A stretch of DNA of 64,000 bases from Papio anubis (taxonomy: Eukaryota; Chordata; Mammalia; Primates; Cercopithecidae). The notes under the pieces were generated by a model. The model was not told the DNA's origin and searched no databases. It worked only from the letters and a program-made list of their open reading frames with translations. The stretch is from contig NC_044977.1 in NCBI RefSeq assembly GCF_008728515.1, positions 167,385,139 through 167,449,138 of the forward strand. The letters are read 5' to 3'. Both the position numbers and the translations under genes were made by a program. Positions 1 through 12,230 of the stretch are shown here, one piece after another. How positions within the stretch are numbered: the first letter of the stretch is position 1; each line of letters begins with the position of its first letter.

Positions 1-299
1 CTTACCTTTCCAGCTTTATTTGCTTTCAATATTTCATCCCCTTGCTTCTCCTTTCTTATCCCACCTCAGTACACTTACATTCTTACACTCCTTTCCCAGT
101 CATGCAAACACTCCCTGAACATCTCATAATGCTCATTACCTCCTTCTGTTTGAAAACCATTTCCTCCTGATCTGCCTCTTCAAAAAATAACCAAAAGATC
201 TCAAAGAATAATTTTGCCTTAATAAATTTTTATAAAAATGTATTAGTCTTTGAGAGCCGAGAAGTATCATTTATTGATATTCAAAGACCACCTCCATCT
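1..299. other. No gene seen; pyrimidine-rich flank
   Basis: C/T-rich non-coding sequence. Its wording loosely resembles an L2 LINE fossil, but too weakly to call. It ends in the 12-bp direct repeat (288-299) that flanks the first Alu. Confidence 0.4.
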
Positions 300-608
300 G
301 GGTTTTTTGTTTTTGTTTTTGTTTCCTGAGATGGAATGTAGTTCTGTCACCCAGGCTGGAGTGTCGTGGTGAGATCTTGGCTCACTGCGACCTCCACCTC
401 CCTGATTCAAGTTTTTCCTGCCTCAGCCTCCCAGGTAGCTGGGACTACAGGTGCATCCCACCACGCCTGGCTTATTTTTACATTTTTATTAGAGACTAGG
501 GCTTTGTCATTTTGGCCAGGCTGGTCTTGAACTCCTGACCTCGAGTTATCCGCCTGCCTCAGCCTCCCAAATTATTGAGATTACAGGTGTGAGCCACTGC
601 TCCTGGCC
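300..608 (-). mobile_element. Alu SINE (antisense, AluS/J-like)
   Basis: The reverse complement of a complete dimeric Alu: a T-rich tail at the left, 'cacccaggctggagtg' at 350-365, and the 5' end 'gagccactgctcctggcc' at the right. It is flanked by an imperfect 12-bp target duplication, ccacctccatct at 288-299 and ccatctccatct at 609-620, which fixes both ends. CpG decay suggests AluS or AluJ rather than AluY. Confidence 0.95.
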
Positions 609-620
609 CCATCTCCATCT

Positions 621-2180
621 CTTAAGAACATTTTCATATTAAACAACTCATGAGACTAATTAATAAACTTTGAATGCCAATTTTATATCTTTTTCTTTTC
701 CTTTGAAGGAAACTTCTAAGTTAGTTCTCCAAATTAGCACATTTTTCTTCCTATAGGCAGAATTCCTTGGGAGTCAGTTTATAATCAGAAGGTAGTTTAG
801 GTGGTGTGAGATTAGAACAGTATATTAGGACATTTATGAGTTTGTCACCATGTCAGCTCAGTCATATTTATCCTTCTTCACAATAGAAAGTCACAGGGAA
901 AATCCTGATGTTCAACATCCTCTCCGTGGGCAGAGTTCTCAGGGCTCTGCCAACCTCCTATCTGAACTTCCATGTCCCTCACTTTCATAGCTGGCCAATG
1001 TGTTCTCTCTTCAGACATCTTTGCACCTTCACTCACATTGCAGTTTAGTGTCACTGACACAGGAGCCAATCTCTTTAAGATGATTTTCCAGACATATGCA
1101 TTAATCTACAACATGCATATTTTAAAATTCAAAGAGGACAGTTCTATTTTTCTTTTTTTCAGTCTTTCTATGAAAACTTAACCTGCCACCTGCACCAGCT
1201 TCATTGCATTAGTATATATTCATCAAACTATTGTAGTGTCTTCTGCATATATTTTCAGAGCAAGCATGTGCCCTCAATTTTAGTATAAATATCATATTTT
1301 TGCATAACAGATACTAGTTCTGTTCAAGCAAATTTGTCAATGATAAATGAGATATCTTAAAAATAACTACTTTCACCAAGTTACCACAAAACCTTTCATT
1401 ATCATCATGACATTTCTGGTTGATTAAATTTAGGCATATTAAAATTCTTAAAAATAGAGGGTAAAAAATTAACATCTATGAAAATCTGTGTATTAGACAT
1501 TTTATATTAGTTTTGTCTTTACTATGCAAAACTACCAACAAGGTAAAAAGAAAATTATTATCCCCTAGGTAACTAGAGATAAGAAAGAATAAATAGCTCC
1601 AGTTGCATAGCTGGTAGGTGTTATAACAAGTTTTTTAAGCCAATATTTTTCACAAAGTTTCAGAACCCAGAGTCTCAGGAGAAAAGGAGGGAAGTAAGGT
1701 ATATTTAAGGAACATGGGGATAAAATAGGACTGGGCCTACACAACCTTATATAAAGGTATTGACATCTGTAAGGAGAACAAAGAAGCAAAAAGAAAGCCC
1801 CTTTGATGGAGCTACCAGGAAAGTGAAGATCAAATTTGCCTATAATGAATATAATTGAGATGCAACCTGACAGAAACTGGGAGCTATTAGCCAGTCAGCT
1901 CATGGTTTCAGAAAGAGTTTTATGAAGAAAGAGAGTAGTAAGCTAAGATTTCAAAGAGAAATGTTTCTTGGAAATAGTTTTTCTCTTTTCATAAGAATGG
2001 GGAAACTTTCTGCTAATATTCTTTTGAGAAACTTCCTATAGTTATTTATTTTCAGGAATGATACTGAGCTCTTTTTTATAAGCACCTGAATGGGAATGTC
2101 CTCAATTTTGCAGAAAGCATCTACAATAAACCTAGAGCCAATAAAAATAAAAAGAACTGTGCATAAACACTGAACTCTAA
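621..2180. other. AT-rich sequence without recognised features
   Basis: No splice-framed exon, RNA gene or recognisable repeat was found. The open frames here are under 75 codons and have no family resemblance. Confidence 0.4.
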
Positions 2181-3589
2181 TTGAAACTATTGTTTTTAGT
2201 AGGGATATAAGTTAACAACTCTGACATATTCTGGAATTGAACAGTGAAGTAAATAGATGGAGGATTATTGGGGCCAGGTTTCTTCCTATTAGAGTGTGAG
2301 GTTACCAATAAGCAAGTGGAGGAGGCTACAGTAATCCATGTAGTAATAAAGTACAGTTGAGGACATCAGTATGAATTTATATTTAGCTTAAAATATCTAT
2401 AATAGCCCTGTATAAAATATGTATAGGTATGTTCATATATACAAGTTAATATATGGATGTATCTTTTGCTCTATTAGATGAAAAAGCTTAAAAGCAATGA
2501 CACCCCGGTAGCAGTGAGCACACCTAACCCGGTTTATAGTTTTTAATTAATAGAACCCCAGCTGCTCTTTAGAAAAATGGCTAATTCTAGGACTAGGGCT
2601 GAAATACATAATTGTAGAGTATCTTATATTGGCAAAAAAAAAAAAAAAAAAAAAAAAACCTTCTAAAATTAAAAAAAAAAAATCACAATGAGGGAATACA
2701 TGAAAGGGACACACGTATGCCAACCTTCAGTTTCTGGTTTTTCAGCGCCCCCAGTGGTCACAGATGGAACAAACTTGAGCACAGAATAATACCACATTGT
2801 AATGTAACTCAAAGTATAAAATAAACATTCATAATTCTATTATGATATAAATAAATACTTGAATAAATAAATGGGAATAAAAACAGAGCAATTTGAAACA
2901 CAGAAGACATCCAAATAATGTATGCAGTTACTCTGCCCTCAAAGAGAAGGAGAACAACTTCACACCCCTTAAGTATGGGTTGCACATAGTGACTTCCTTC
3001 CAAAGACTGCAGTATGGAAAGAAAGAAGAAATAAGTAGATTTGCCACGGAGAAATCTGACAAATACTACCTCATCCAGGTAGTTGAGGTTAACATCAACA
3101 GTGATAAATTATGTTGATGATATGTACTCTTTACCTCTCCCCAAATCTTATAACTATACTCTCAATATGAGAAACATATCAAGTAAATATGAATAAAAGA
3201 GAATCTTACAAAGTACCTGAGAAGTACTCGTCAAAAATATCAAGTTCATCAAAACTAAGGAAAGTCTGAGAAACTGTCATAGTCAAGACGATCTTAAGAA
3301 GACATGACAAATAAATGTAATGCGTTATCCTGGGTGGGAAACTTGGAATGGAAAAAGGACCTTTGGTAAAAACTAAAGATAGCTGAATAAACTATGGACA
3401 TTAGTTAATAATAACGTATTAATATTAATTTGATATTTATAACAAAATTAGTAAATGTATCATAGTAATGTAAGATGTTATAGAGGAAACTGGGAGTGTA
3501 CAAGAATTCCATGTACTATTTTCTTAATTTTTCTGTATATCTAAAAACTAGTCTAGAAAATACATTTTATTTAAAATAATAAAAACAAC
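2181..3589 (+). mobile_element. Old LINE-1 (L1M-type) 3' region, copy A
   Basis: A 3'-UTR-like LINE remnant. Landmarks shared with the copy at 41.4-48.65 kb are 'atttagctta' (2381-2390), 'aagcaatgaca' (2493-2503) and 'tgacttccttccaaag' (2990-3005). The terminal part (3310-3589) has the usual 'aagatgtta' and 'ctgtatatctaaaa' wording before an A-rich end. No ORF is left. It is directly abutted by a MaLR LTR and then by a sibling copy. The exact L1M subfamily is uncertain. Confidence 0.65.
2634..2658. repeat. Poly(A) tract, 25 A
   Basis: An uninterrupted run of 25 A inside LINE copy A, followed by a second A-run near 2671-2682. It is probably an expansion of an A-rich stretch of the element rather than an insertion tail. 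Confidence 0.85.
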
Positions 3590-3961
3590 TGTATTAGTCT
3601 ATTTTCACATTTCTATAAAGAACTATCTGAGACTGGGTAATTTATAAACAAGGGAGGTTTAATTGACTCACAGCTCTGCATGGCTGGAGAGGCCTCAGTA
3701 CACTTACAAGCATGATGGAAGGTGAAGGGAAAGCAAAATACTTCTTAAATGGCGGCAGGAGGAAGAGAGAGGGAGAGAGTGAACTGCCTGCCACGCTTTT
3801 AAACCATCAAATCTCATGAGAACTCATTATCATGACAACAGTCTGGGGAAAATTCAACCCCATGATCTAATCAATCACCTCCCACCAGGTCCCTCCCCCA
3901 ACACATGGGGATTACATTTTGGGATGAGATTTAGGTAGGGACACAGAGCAAAACCACATTA
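3590..3961 (-). mobile_element. MaLR solo LTR (MST/THE1-like), antisense
   Basis: The reverse complement of an ERVL-MaLR LTR. It starts 'tgtattagtctattttcac', runs through 'gagactgggtaatttata' and 'aaatctcatgagaactca', and ends '...accacatta' (the expected CA is now TA). It is flanked by a perfect 5-bp duplication, acaac at 3585-3589 and 3962-3966. No internal region is attached, so it is a solo LTR. The MST versus MSTB/THE1 assignment is uncertain. Confidence 0.85.
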
Positions 3962-4797
3962 ACAACTAATGATCATAGCTGAAACAATTTGAGCAACAAA
4001 ATCAATAATGATAGCATTGGATTATAACCCTAAGAATAAAATTAATATCCTTGAATTCATGCTTATATAAATAAATGAATAAATGTAGAGGAATGAGGAA
4101 AATAGAAAGGTATCGTTAGAACATAACAGTAGCAGTTACTGCCAGCATGAACCATTGTTAGATGATAAAACTGGTGGACGTAAATTTAAGGGAAGAAGGT
4201 ATTTGTGTAGTTTCAAATAATCTAAGTATTTATTAATTGCAAAAAGAAAAATAATACTTTACAATGGAGAAACTCTGTCAGGAGAAAAGTTAATATTACC
4301 AGTAATAAGACGTTTGACCTCACAATACACTGAGAAAGGCATATTGCCTCTGTGGTATTTTTCCCAATAATGTATGCCAAAAATCTAGTCATAAGAAAAC
4401 ATCAGACAAGCCCACAAAGGACATTCTACATTAGTGCCCTTCAAAAGTCTCGCAGTTATGAAAGGCAAGAAAAGACAGGAATTGTCACTGAGTGGAGGAG
4501 AGTAGGGAGACATGAAAACTAAATGCTATATTAGATTCTATATTAGATCAAGGAACAGAAAAAAAAGCAGTAGTGAAAAAACTGATGAAATATAAAAGAA
4601 GATCTATAGTTTAGTTAAGAATAGGATTGCAACAATGTAAATTTCTTAGGTTTGATAACTGTACTATGATTATATGAGATGTTAATATTAGGAGAGCCTG
4701 GGGGAAGGGGATACTGGAACACTGTACTATTTTTGTAATTCTTCTGCAATTCTAAAATTATCTGAAAATTTAAAAAACATAAAAAACCAGAAAGTGA
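3962..4797 (+). mobile_element. Old LINE-1 (L1M-type) 3' end, copy B
   Basis: Repeats the last part of copy A: 'aacaatttgagcaacaaa' near 3983 corresponds to about 2768 in A. The end has 'gagatgttaatattaggaga' and 'ttctgcaattctaaaatta' before an A-rich terminus. The two copies differ considerably, so separate insertions of sibling elements are more likely than a recent duplication. Confidence 0.6.
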
Positions 4798-6685
4798 AAC
4801 AGAACTTCTTTTACAAGGTTCTTTATACCAATTTGCTAACTTTCTTTGAGACCATTATTCTGAGGTAAGTGTATAATGGAAGTGGTAGTGTTTATTTAAG
4901 AACCACCAAGGGAAGAATCATCTCTGAGCTCTTAAATGATAAGATAATATTTTCCTCCTTCAAGATGTAATGACTCCTGCAAAATATGTCCTATTTCTGC
5001 ATTTTAAAAATAACAGATCTCTTGTCCTTTATAATGTGTCCTAAAATACCTTCAGTTTGGGAAGGAGATTTAGTTCAGGGTCAGTTAGATTTCAATTATT
5101 TGAGGAACTGTATTTAACTGTGACTCAAAGCCAGGTGCATAATAGATGCCAAGGGAAGAAACAATTCACCCAGCTAGTTCAGACTCGCAGTGAATTTCGT
5201 TAGCCCAGTAAGCTATTACATTCGATGTGTATAAATGCAGGCCCCCATTTTATCCACAGCCAAACCTTTTTAGACACAGTATGACTTGGAGCATTTCATA
5301 AATTCATTCATTCCAACAGCAATTTTGTTCTCCAAGTACGTTTTCTTTGTAATCTTATTCAGCTTTATAAACTACATACAAACTCTGGAGGAATTTGCAG
5401 GTGGAAAAGTCAGTGATTTTTAGCTGATAGTCCTATAACATGGTGGTAAGACTAGATTTAGAACTTATGCCCTTTGATTTATTTGTAAGTTAAAATTTTT
5501 TGTTAAAAAGGAACTCATGTCATTTGATCCTTTTCCTAAGGTTCTGTTTCTACTTGGAGGGTCTACTATAAGAGAACTCTGTGAGGTTTTGAAAAGATAC
5601 TACCTCCTTCGTGGGGTGTTCTCCTTTCCCCTCAAGACTACTGTGAATTCCTTCTCTGTTCATTTTCTTGAACTCTATATCTTTATTCTTTGCTCTTTTA
5701 TTAATTTATTTACACATTCAAAAACATTTTTCAATTATCAGGACCAACTTTGTTGTTGTAAATACTAACAATAAAGACATGAAAACGAATTACATATTAG
5801 CAAGGGTGACATACATATAAACACATCATAATTCTGTTTGAAAAGTTTATCATACGGGGCTCTTTAGGACTGCTGAAATGGCATAGGTTGTGGATTATGA
5901 ATCATGGGGAAAGGTATGGAAATGCTTTCAAAAGGAATTAAGAAAATTTTCCATAACATAGCTGTTGTTTCTACTGGACTGTGATGTTCTTGAGTATTAT
6001 ATTTTCCTCACCTTCCTTTACAAGGACTAACACTAATGATGAATGAAAAAATAAATAAGTAAATGAATGTGCTTTCTTTGGCCTCTCCAATGGAAGCTCT
6101 AATGTAGATAATTGATGACATATTTACAACAATGCCCTTTTTTGGGCCACTATAGAGGAATATTCCTACATAGCATTTTCTGATAAATCATTTTAATAAG
6201 AGTGATTCTGAAGTTCTTACTCCTACTAATCTGTCACATTACCCATAGAGAATTTGACCTGACAATTCACCTCAGAATTAGGCTCAAATTATCCCAGAAT
6301 CACCCATAATTTTTTGTTCTGTTTCAATTGTAGATAGCTACAAAGATCAGGAAAATAATATTTTTATCAAGCATATAAGAAAGCATTTATAGAGTTTGTT
6401 TTTAGCCAATTTCTATCTAACAATATTATATTTATTAGCTTTGGACTATTATGCTATTCATTGTGACCAATTTGTCTATAGATGCTCACATTATAAAGCT
6501 TTGAACCAGAAACTGAAGATCAGAGATCAATGTCCTCATTCTCTGTACTATTAGACTGAATTATAGAAGTTCCCAATATGTGCCTGTTTTAACTTAAAAT
6601 GGCTATTTTACGTTCTAAAAAAGATTTCAAAGAAAGTAATCCAATAAGATTTTTTGAAGATTCTATTAAAGTAAAGTAGGACAAG
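4798..6685. other. Unique AT-rich sequence
   Basis: No recognisable repeat or gene. The 83-codon frame at 5517-5768 has no motif and no homology I can recognise. Confidence 0.4.
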
Positions 6686-7190
6686 TTCCATAAAGATGAT
6701 ACACAGAACTATTATGGGGGCTTAAATGAGAGAAATATTACTTTTAGTTGGAGATAGGGATTAGCACATATTGTTTAGAGGAGATGGCATTTAAAACAGG
6801 ACTTGACACTTTAAGTTGAAGAAGGCATTCCAATCAGAAGAAGCATTATTAGATTAGAAATCAGAGTATATAGAGAAATAGAAAACAGTTAGTCACCAGT
6901 CAAGTATTATGATAAAAAAAAAAGAATGAGGGTGTGATATAATTGTTATCCTCAAAGAACTTGCAGTAGAATGAGATACGCCTGAAAACTCATTAACCAC
7001 TAATATATGCCTAGAAAAGTTAGGAAAAAGTTAGGATTATTCTTAAATCATCAAGATATAAGAAGCTACTGAAAATTATTAATAAAGGAAATTAGATACA
7101 CAGAAATGTGCCTTATAAATTTTATTTTTGAAGAGCTATTTAGGCAAAATTGAAGTGTTAAGGGGCAAGAGACAGGGTGACAAGCTCATA
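6686..7190. mobile_element. L2-like LINE fossil
   Basis: The wording resembles the L2 3' region ('agatggcatttaaaac' near 6784, 'ggcattccaatcagaag' near 6825, 'gaacttgcagtagaatgag' near 6957), but it is heavily diverged. Boundaries and orientation are not secure. Confidence 0.35.
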
Positions 7191-7286
7191 ACAGGAGTCA
7201 TACAGAGGTCATTCTATAAGATAGAGAATTGTTTTCAAATTCTACTAGTCTATATGCTTTTAGAGTAGAGATCACACCTGCTTCCT

Positions 7287-7312
7287 TTATTATTATTATT
7301 ATTATTATTATT
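7287..7312. repeat. (TTA)n microsatellite
   Basis: About eight and a half TTA units grown from the A-tail of the antisense Alu. Confidence 0.9.
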
Positions 7313-7605
7313 TTGAGACAGAGTTTCACTCTTGTTGCCCAGGCCGTAGTGTAATGGTGTGATCTCGGCTCACTGCAACCTCCATCTCCTGGGTTCAAGC
7401 AATTCTCCTGCCTCAGCCTCCTGAGTAGCTGGAATTACAGGTACCCACCAACAGGCCTGGCTAATTTTTGTATTTTTTGTTTTTTAGTACAGACAGTGTT
7501 TCACCGTGTTGGCCAGACTGATCTCAAACTCCTGACCTCAGGTGATCCACCTGCCTTGGCCTCCCAAATAGCTGGGATTACAGGCATGAGCCACCGTGCC
7601 CAGTC
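7287..7605 (-). mobile_element. Alu SINE (antisense)
   Basis: Reverse complement of a dimeric Alu from 'gagacagagtttcactctt' (about 7314) to 'gagccaccgtgcccagtc' (7605). Its tail has become a (TTA)n microsatellite. The middle linker and second monomer are present. AluS-like. No clear target duplication was found. Confidence 0.93.
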
Positions 7606-8535
7606 TTCACTATTATATTCTCAGTGTATAGTTTACTATCAGTAAATATTTGTTGAATTAATGAATATCATCCAAAAATCATTCTTGTAAAAAAATTAAA
7701 AGTTATATCTGTAAAGAGATACATTCATAAATAATCTTATGAATCAATATTGTGTGTGTGTGTATGAACAGAAAGAGAGAAAAATAGAAGGCAAGAGAAA
7801 CATCATGTATATGCACATACACATACATATAAAGTGAGAAAAGATAGAGAAAATGTAGCCAGAAGGAAAAATCAGTTATGCCCTGGAGCAAGTATAGAAA
7901 GTCTTTAATAAAAAATTAAACACATTTTAAATAAAATGTAGGATACACTTTACTGAAGAAGGAACATTATACATAAGGACACAGTATGAGAAATAGAGGG
8001 TACCCTAAGATACAGGTAAATCGCTATGATAAAGCTACACGAGCAATGAGCTTGAATACATAAGATAAAATGTTTGACTTTATCTGATAGCTATTGTAGT
8101 TCACTAAGGAGTAATAACAAATGGCATGGGCTTGAAGGAACATTGATTTGATCAAACGATTTAGAGGAGAATGTGACAGCAGCTTGAGATCCAGTCAGAA
8201 GGTAATACACACGTATAGATAAGTGATAAAAGTTCTTGACCCAAAATAGTACCATTGTTAATGGAAAAGGAAAAACTCCACAACACTTTAAAAGTGACTT
8301 GGTGCAAATGGCAAATCCATCAATCGATACTTTGTGCTTCCCACATTGACCACCATATTTACATGCAATATTTCCATCTATTAAAATGGAAGCCAATATT
8401 TTGAGTGACTGAGAGAAGCCTTTTCAGGCCAAGAAACATGATCATATGTTTTGGAGAATTCATTTCTATGATGTAAAGAACTTAAAATAATGGAAATATA
8501 TTTTGGAAAATATTAGTATGAACTGAACTTGTGTT
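7606..8535. other. No gene; possible L2-derived stretch
   Basis: A short GT run occurs at about 7751-7763. From about 7950, phrases such as 'tgactttatctgatagc' and 'gaaacatgatcatatg' recall the L2 3' region, but decay is too great to be firm. The 101-codon antisense frame at 8091-8396 has no recognisable motif. Confidence 0.35.
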
Positions 8536-8594
8536 TGGTGAATTTAGTAGAAATTCACATTGTTCCAGCACCCTGAACTGTCCCACACTTACTC

Positions 8595-9030
8595 TGCATA
8601 GATTATGGTGTGGTGGAGCTCACACTCAATTCCATGCCCAGGAAGATCTCCAGACATTCAAAGTATCTGCTCACCTGGAACAGCAGTGTAAGTCACCCCA
8701 GCCTTCCTGTGCATAAATCCTGGTGCAGGGGGCCCCCTCCACTCCATACCTAGGCAGATTTTCAGGCATTCAGAGCAACTACTTGCCCAGAACCAGGCTG
8801 AGCCACCTAACCCCTTCTGTGCAGGGTCCCTCTCTGCTACATGCCCAGGTATATCTCCAGGCATCTGGAGTACCCATTCACATGTATTAGCAACCCAAAC
8901 TGCCCCACACTCCCTGTGTAAACTTTGTGGTGCAGCAGGGCCCTCTACATCACATGCATAAGCAGATCTCTAGGAATCTGGAACACCCACTCTCCTGGAT
9001 CAGGATTTTAGGCTGTCCCCCATCCCCAAA
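8595..9030 (+). repeat. Degenerate ~100-115 bp tandem array in L1-I 5' region
   Basis: About four diverged units begin at the recurring 'tgtgcata/tgcagg/tgtaaac' motif near 8595, 8710, 8820 and 8917. Each holds variants of 'tgcccaggcagatctccagg' (8636, 8748, 8840, 8957) and 'cacctggaacagcag'. Spacings are about 115, 110 and 97 bp. Tandem monomers in the 5' UTR are typical of some LINE-1 lineages, where they carry promoter activity. Confidence 0.7.
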
Positions 9031-9479
9031 CAAAGAACTGGGGCCAAGAAGGTTTCCAAACTCTATGCCTGGGCACACCTCTGGGCACCTGGTGGCCACC
9101 CACTGGATTCTCCCTTGGCACTGGTGCTTGTACCTGCCAACAGGGGACATGTAGGTGGGCTCATCTGGTTCAACTTGGCACATATTGCCCCCCAGACACC
9201 CCAGGTCTAAGCAGGGAGCTCACTTCTCTCCACAAATCAGTACATTTTTTGAGGCAACAGAGAGCTTCTCCCAGTAAATAAAAATCAAGTATACAGCCAA
9301 GCTGACCTCATGCAGTTATTGCCCATAGCGCCATCCACTGACTTGTAGGTCAAACTGCCAATATAAGCCTGTCTATAGAAGGTCTTGAGGCTACAGAAGC
9401 AAAGCCAAAACTCCCTACCCAGCATTCTCTAGTCACACCCCATAAGGAGTGGGGGAAAGGTAAAGGAAAAAAGCAATAA

Positions 9480-10556
9480 TATTATATGGAAAGAAAGAAA
9501 AGAAAAAGAAATCCCACCCATACAAAAATAATACAAAAATTAGAAGGGCCAGCATCTCCAGATGAGAAAGAAACAGCACAAGAATTCTGGCCTGTGAAAA
9601 ATCTAAGTGTAGTGGCAATACTAGTGGTTCACACTAACTCTTCAGGATTGGTCCCTAACCAAAATGAAGGCTCAGAAATGTCAAACAAAGAATTCAAAGC
9701 ATGGATTGCAAGAAAGGTCAACAAGATCAAAGATAAGATTTAAAATTAACACAAAGAAACTTCTAAAGCAATCTAGGATATAAAGAAAGAGATAACATCT
9801 TACAAAGAAACCAATCAGAGCTTTTGGAATTAAGAAACTCCTTTAGGAATTTGAAAATACAATTGAAATGTTTTTCAATAGACTCAACCAAGCTGAAGAA
9901 AGAATTTCAGATCATGAAGACCAGTCTTTCAAATTAACCTTGTCATACAAAAATAAAGAAAAAAAAGAATTTAAGAAAATAAACAGTCTTTGAAAAATAT
10001 GAAATTAGATAAAGTGACCAAACCTACAAATTATTGGCATTCCTAAGAAAGGAGAAAAAGTGAACAATCTGGAACATATATTTGAGAGAATAATTCAAAA
10101 AAATTTCCCTAATCTTCACAGAGATAAACATCCAGATATGAGAAATCTAGACCACACCTGTGAAAAACTATACAAAATAAACAACACCAGGGAATAGAGT
10201 TACCAGATTGTCCAAGGTCAAATATAGAAATAAATCTTAAAGGCAGCTAGAGAAAAAGTTTATATCATATACAAAGGGAATCCCGTCAGGCTAAAAATGG
10301 ACTTCTCAACGGAAACCTAACAAGTCAGGAGAAATCGGGGACCTATTTTTATCATTGTTTAAGAAAAGAAATTCCAACCAAGAATTTCATGTCTTGCCAA
10401 ACTAAGCTTCATAAGCAAAGAAGAAATCAAATAGCTTCCAGACAAACAAGCAATAAGGGAATTTGTTACCATTAAATCAGCCTTACAAGAAATTCTTAAG
10501 AAAGTTCAAAACATGGGAATAAAAGAACAATTCATGCTACCACAAAAACACACTTA
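9480..10556 (+). pseudogene. L1-I ORF1 remnant
   Basis: Broken coding sequence for the LINE-1 RNA-binding chaperone. Recognisable parts are the acidic N-terminal stretch (9480-9740), a coiled-coil-like middle, and the C-terminal region around 10260-10480 containing a translated 'KLSFIS'-like segment. Many stops and frameshifts leave no frame above 90 codons. It cannot encode a functional protein. Confidence 0.7.
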
Positions 10557-10624
10557 AGTACATAGCCCATAAACCCTAAAAAGCAAGCACACAATAGAAA
10601 CTTCAAAACAAGTGGCTAACTTCA

Positions 10625-12230
10625 AAATAGGATCAAAACTTTACATATCAATATTAACCTTGAATATAAATAGTCTAAATGTCCCCACTTAAAAGGCATA
10701 GTTGAATTAAAACAGAAACAAACACAAAAAACGAGGCTCATCTGTTTGCTGTTTTCAAGAGACCTATCTCACATGTAACAACATCCATGTGCTCCAACCC
10801 CATAAGGCATGAAGAAAGATCTCTCACACAAATGGAAAACAAAAAAGACCACAGGTCATTATTCTTATATAAGATAAAATAGACTTTCAGCCCACAAGAG
10901 TAAACAAAGACAAAAAAGGGTATTATAATGGGTTTAATTCAATAAGAAGACTTAACTATCCTAAAAATATATGAACCCAACACTGGAGCACCAAGATTCA
11001 TAAAACAAGTACTTTTAGAGCTACAAAAAGAATTGGAAATCCACACAATAATAGTGGAGGACTTCAACACTTCACTGACAGCACTGGACAGATCATCAAG
11101 GCTGTCTTGGACCCAAGTACAAGATGTCTGTTGGGTCCAATAGAACAGACAGAATACCCCACTCATCACCCACAGCATATACATTCTTCTCACCTGCACA
11201 GGAAACACGCTCTAAGATCAACCACATGCTCAATCATAAAGCAAGTCCCATTAAACTCAAAAAAATTGAAATCATACCCACCTTACTCTCAGATCCTAAT
11301 GAAATAAAAATAAAATTCAATAACAAGAGGATCTCTCAAAATCACACAATTACATGGAAACTAAACATCTTGCTCCTGAAGACACTTGGGTAAATGATTA
11401 TATTAAGGCAGAAATTTAAAAAATATTTACAACAAATGAAGAGACACAACATACCAAAATCTTTAGAACGCAGCAAAAGTAGTATTAAAAAGAAAGTTTA
11501 TAGTGATATACACCTGCCTCAAAAAGCTAGAAAGATCTCAAATTAACAATGTAACATCACACCTAGAGGAACTAGAAAACAAAGAAGAAACTAACCCCAA
11601 AGCTATCAGAGGAAAAGAAATAACTATAGTCAGAGCAGAACTAAGTGAAATTGAGACACAAAAATTTTTAGGATCAATGAAACCAAAAACTGGTTCTTTG
11701 AAATGATAAAAAGGTTAACAAAGAAAAAAAAGAGAAAAGATGAAAATAAGTACCATCAGGAACAACAAAGGTGACATTACAACCCATCTCACAGAAACTT
11801 ATATAAAAGATGCTCAGAGACTATTATGAACACCTTTATGCACACAAATTGGAAAATCTAGAGGAAATTAGTAAATTCCTAGAAACATACAACCTCTGAA
11901 GATTGAATCAAAAATAACTTAAAACTCTGAATAGAACAAAAACAAATTCCAAAATTGAATTCATAATTTAAAAAATCTCCCAACCGATAAAAGCCCCAGA
12001 CTAGATGCATTGACAGACAAATTAAACCAGACACACGAAAGAGGAGCCAATGCCAATTCTGCTGAAAGTATTCCAAAACATTGAAGAGGACAGATTCCTT
12101 CCTAACTCAGCCTATAAAGCCATACCCCTCTGATAACTGAAACCTGGCAAAGACAAAATTAAAAAGAAAACTACAGGCCAATACCTCTGAGGAACATAGG
12201 TGCAAAAATCCTCAACAAAATACTAGCAAA
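10625..12230 (+). pseudogene. L1-I ORF2 remnant, endonuclease and start of RT
   Basis: The N-terminal half of the LINE-1 endonuclease/reverse transcriptase. The endonuclease GDFN box reads EDFN at about 11053-11064. The SDH box reads SDP near 11290, so the catalytic histidine is lost. Multiple stops are present. The frame is interrupted at 12230 by L1-II inside the early RT region and continues at 19365. Confidence 0.8.

Larger units (their letters stand above)
8536..12230 (+). mobile_element. LINE-1 'L1-I', 5' segment
   Basis: An old LINE-1 on the plus strand: a GC-richer 5' region with a degenerate tandem array, then ORF1 remnants (about 9480-10556), an inter-ORF spacer and ORF2 from about 10625. 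It stops abruptly at 'actagcaaa' (12222-12230), where L1-II is inserted, and resumes at 19365. Its tail (20.8-21.0 kb) is L1MA/MB-like. All frames are broken. Confidence 0.85.

Noticed and set aside
8595..9030. Regularly spaced repeats as a CRISPR-like array
   Set aside because: The units are adjacent, diverged and about 110 bp long with no short identical repeat and spacer structure. The context is LINE-1 in a primate genome.
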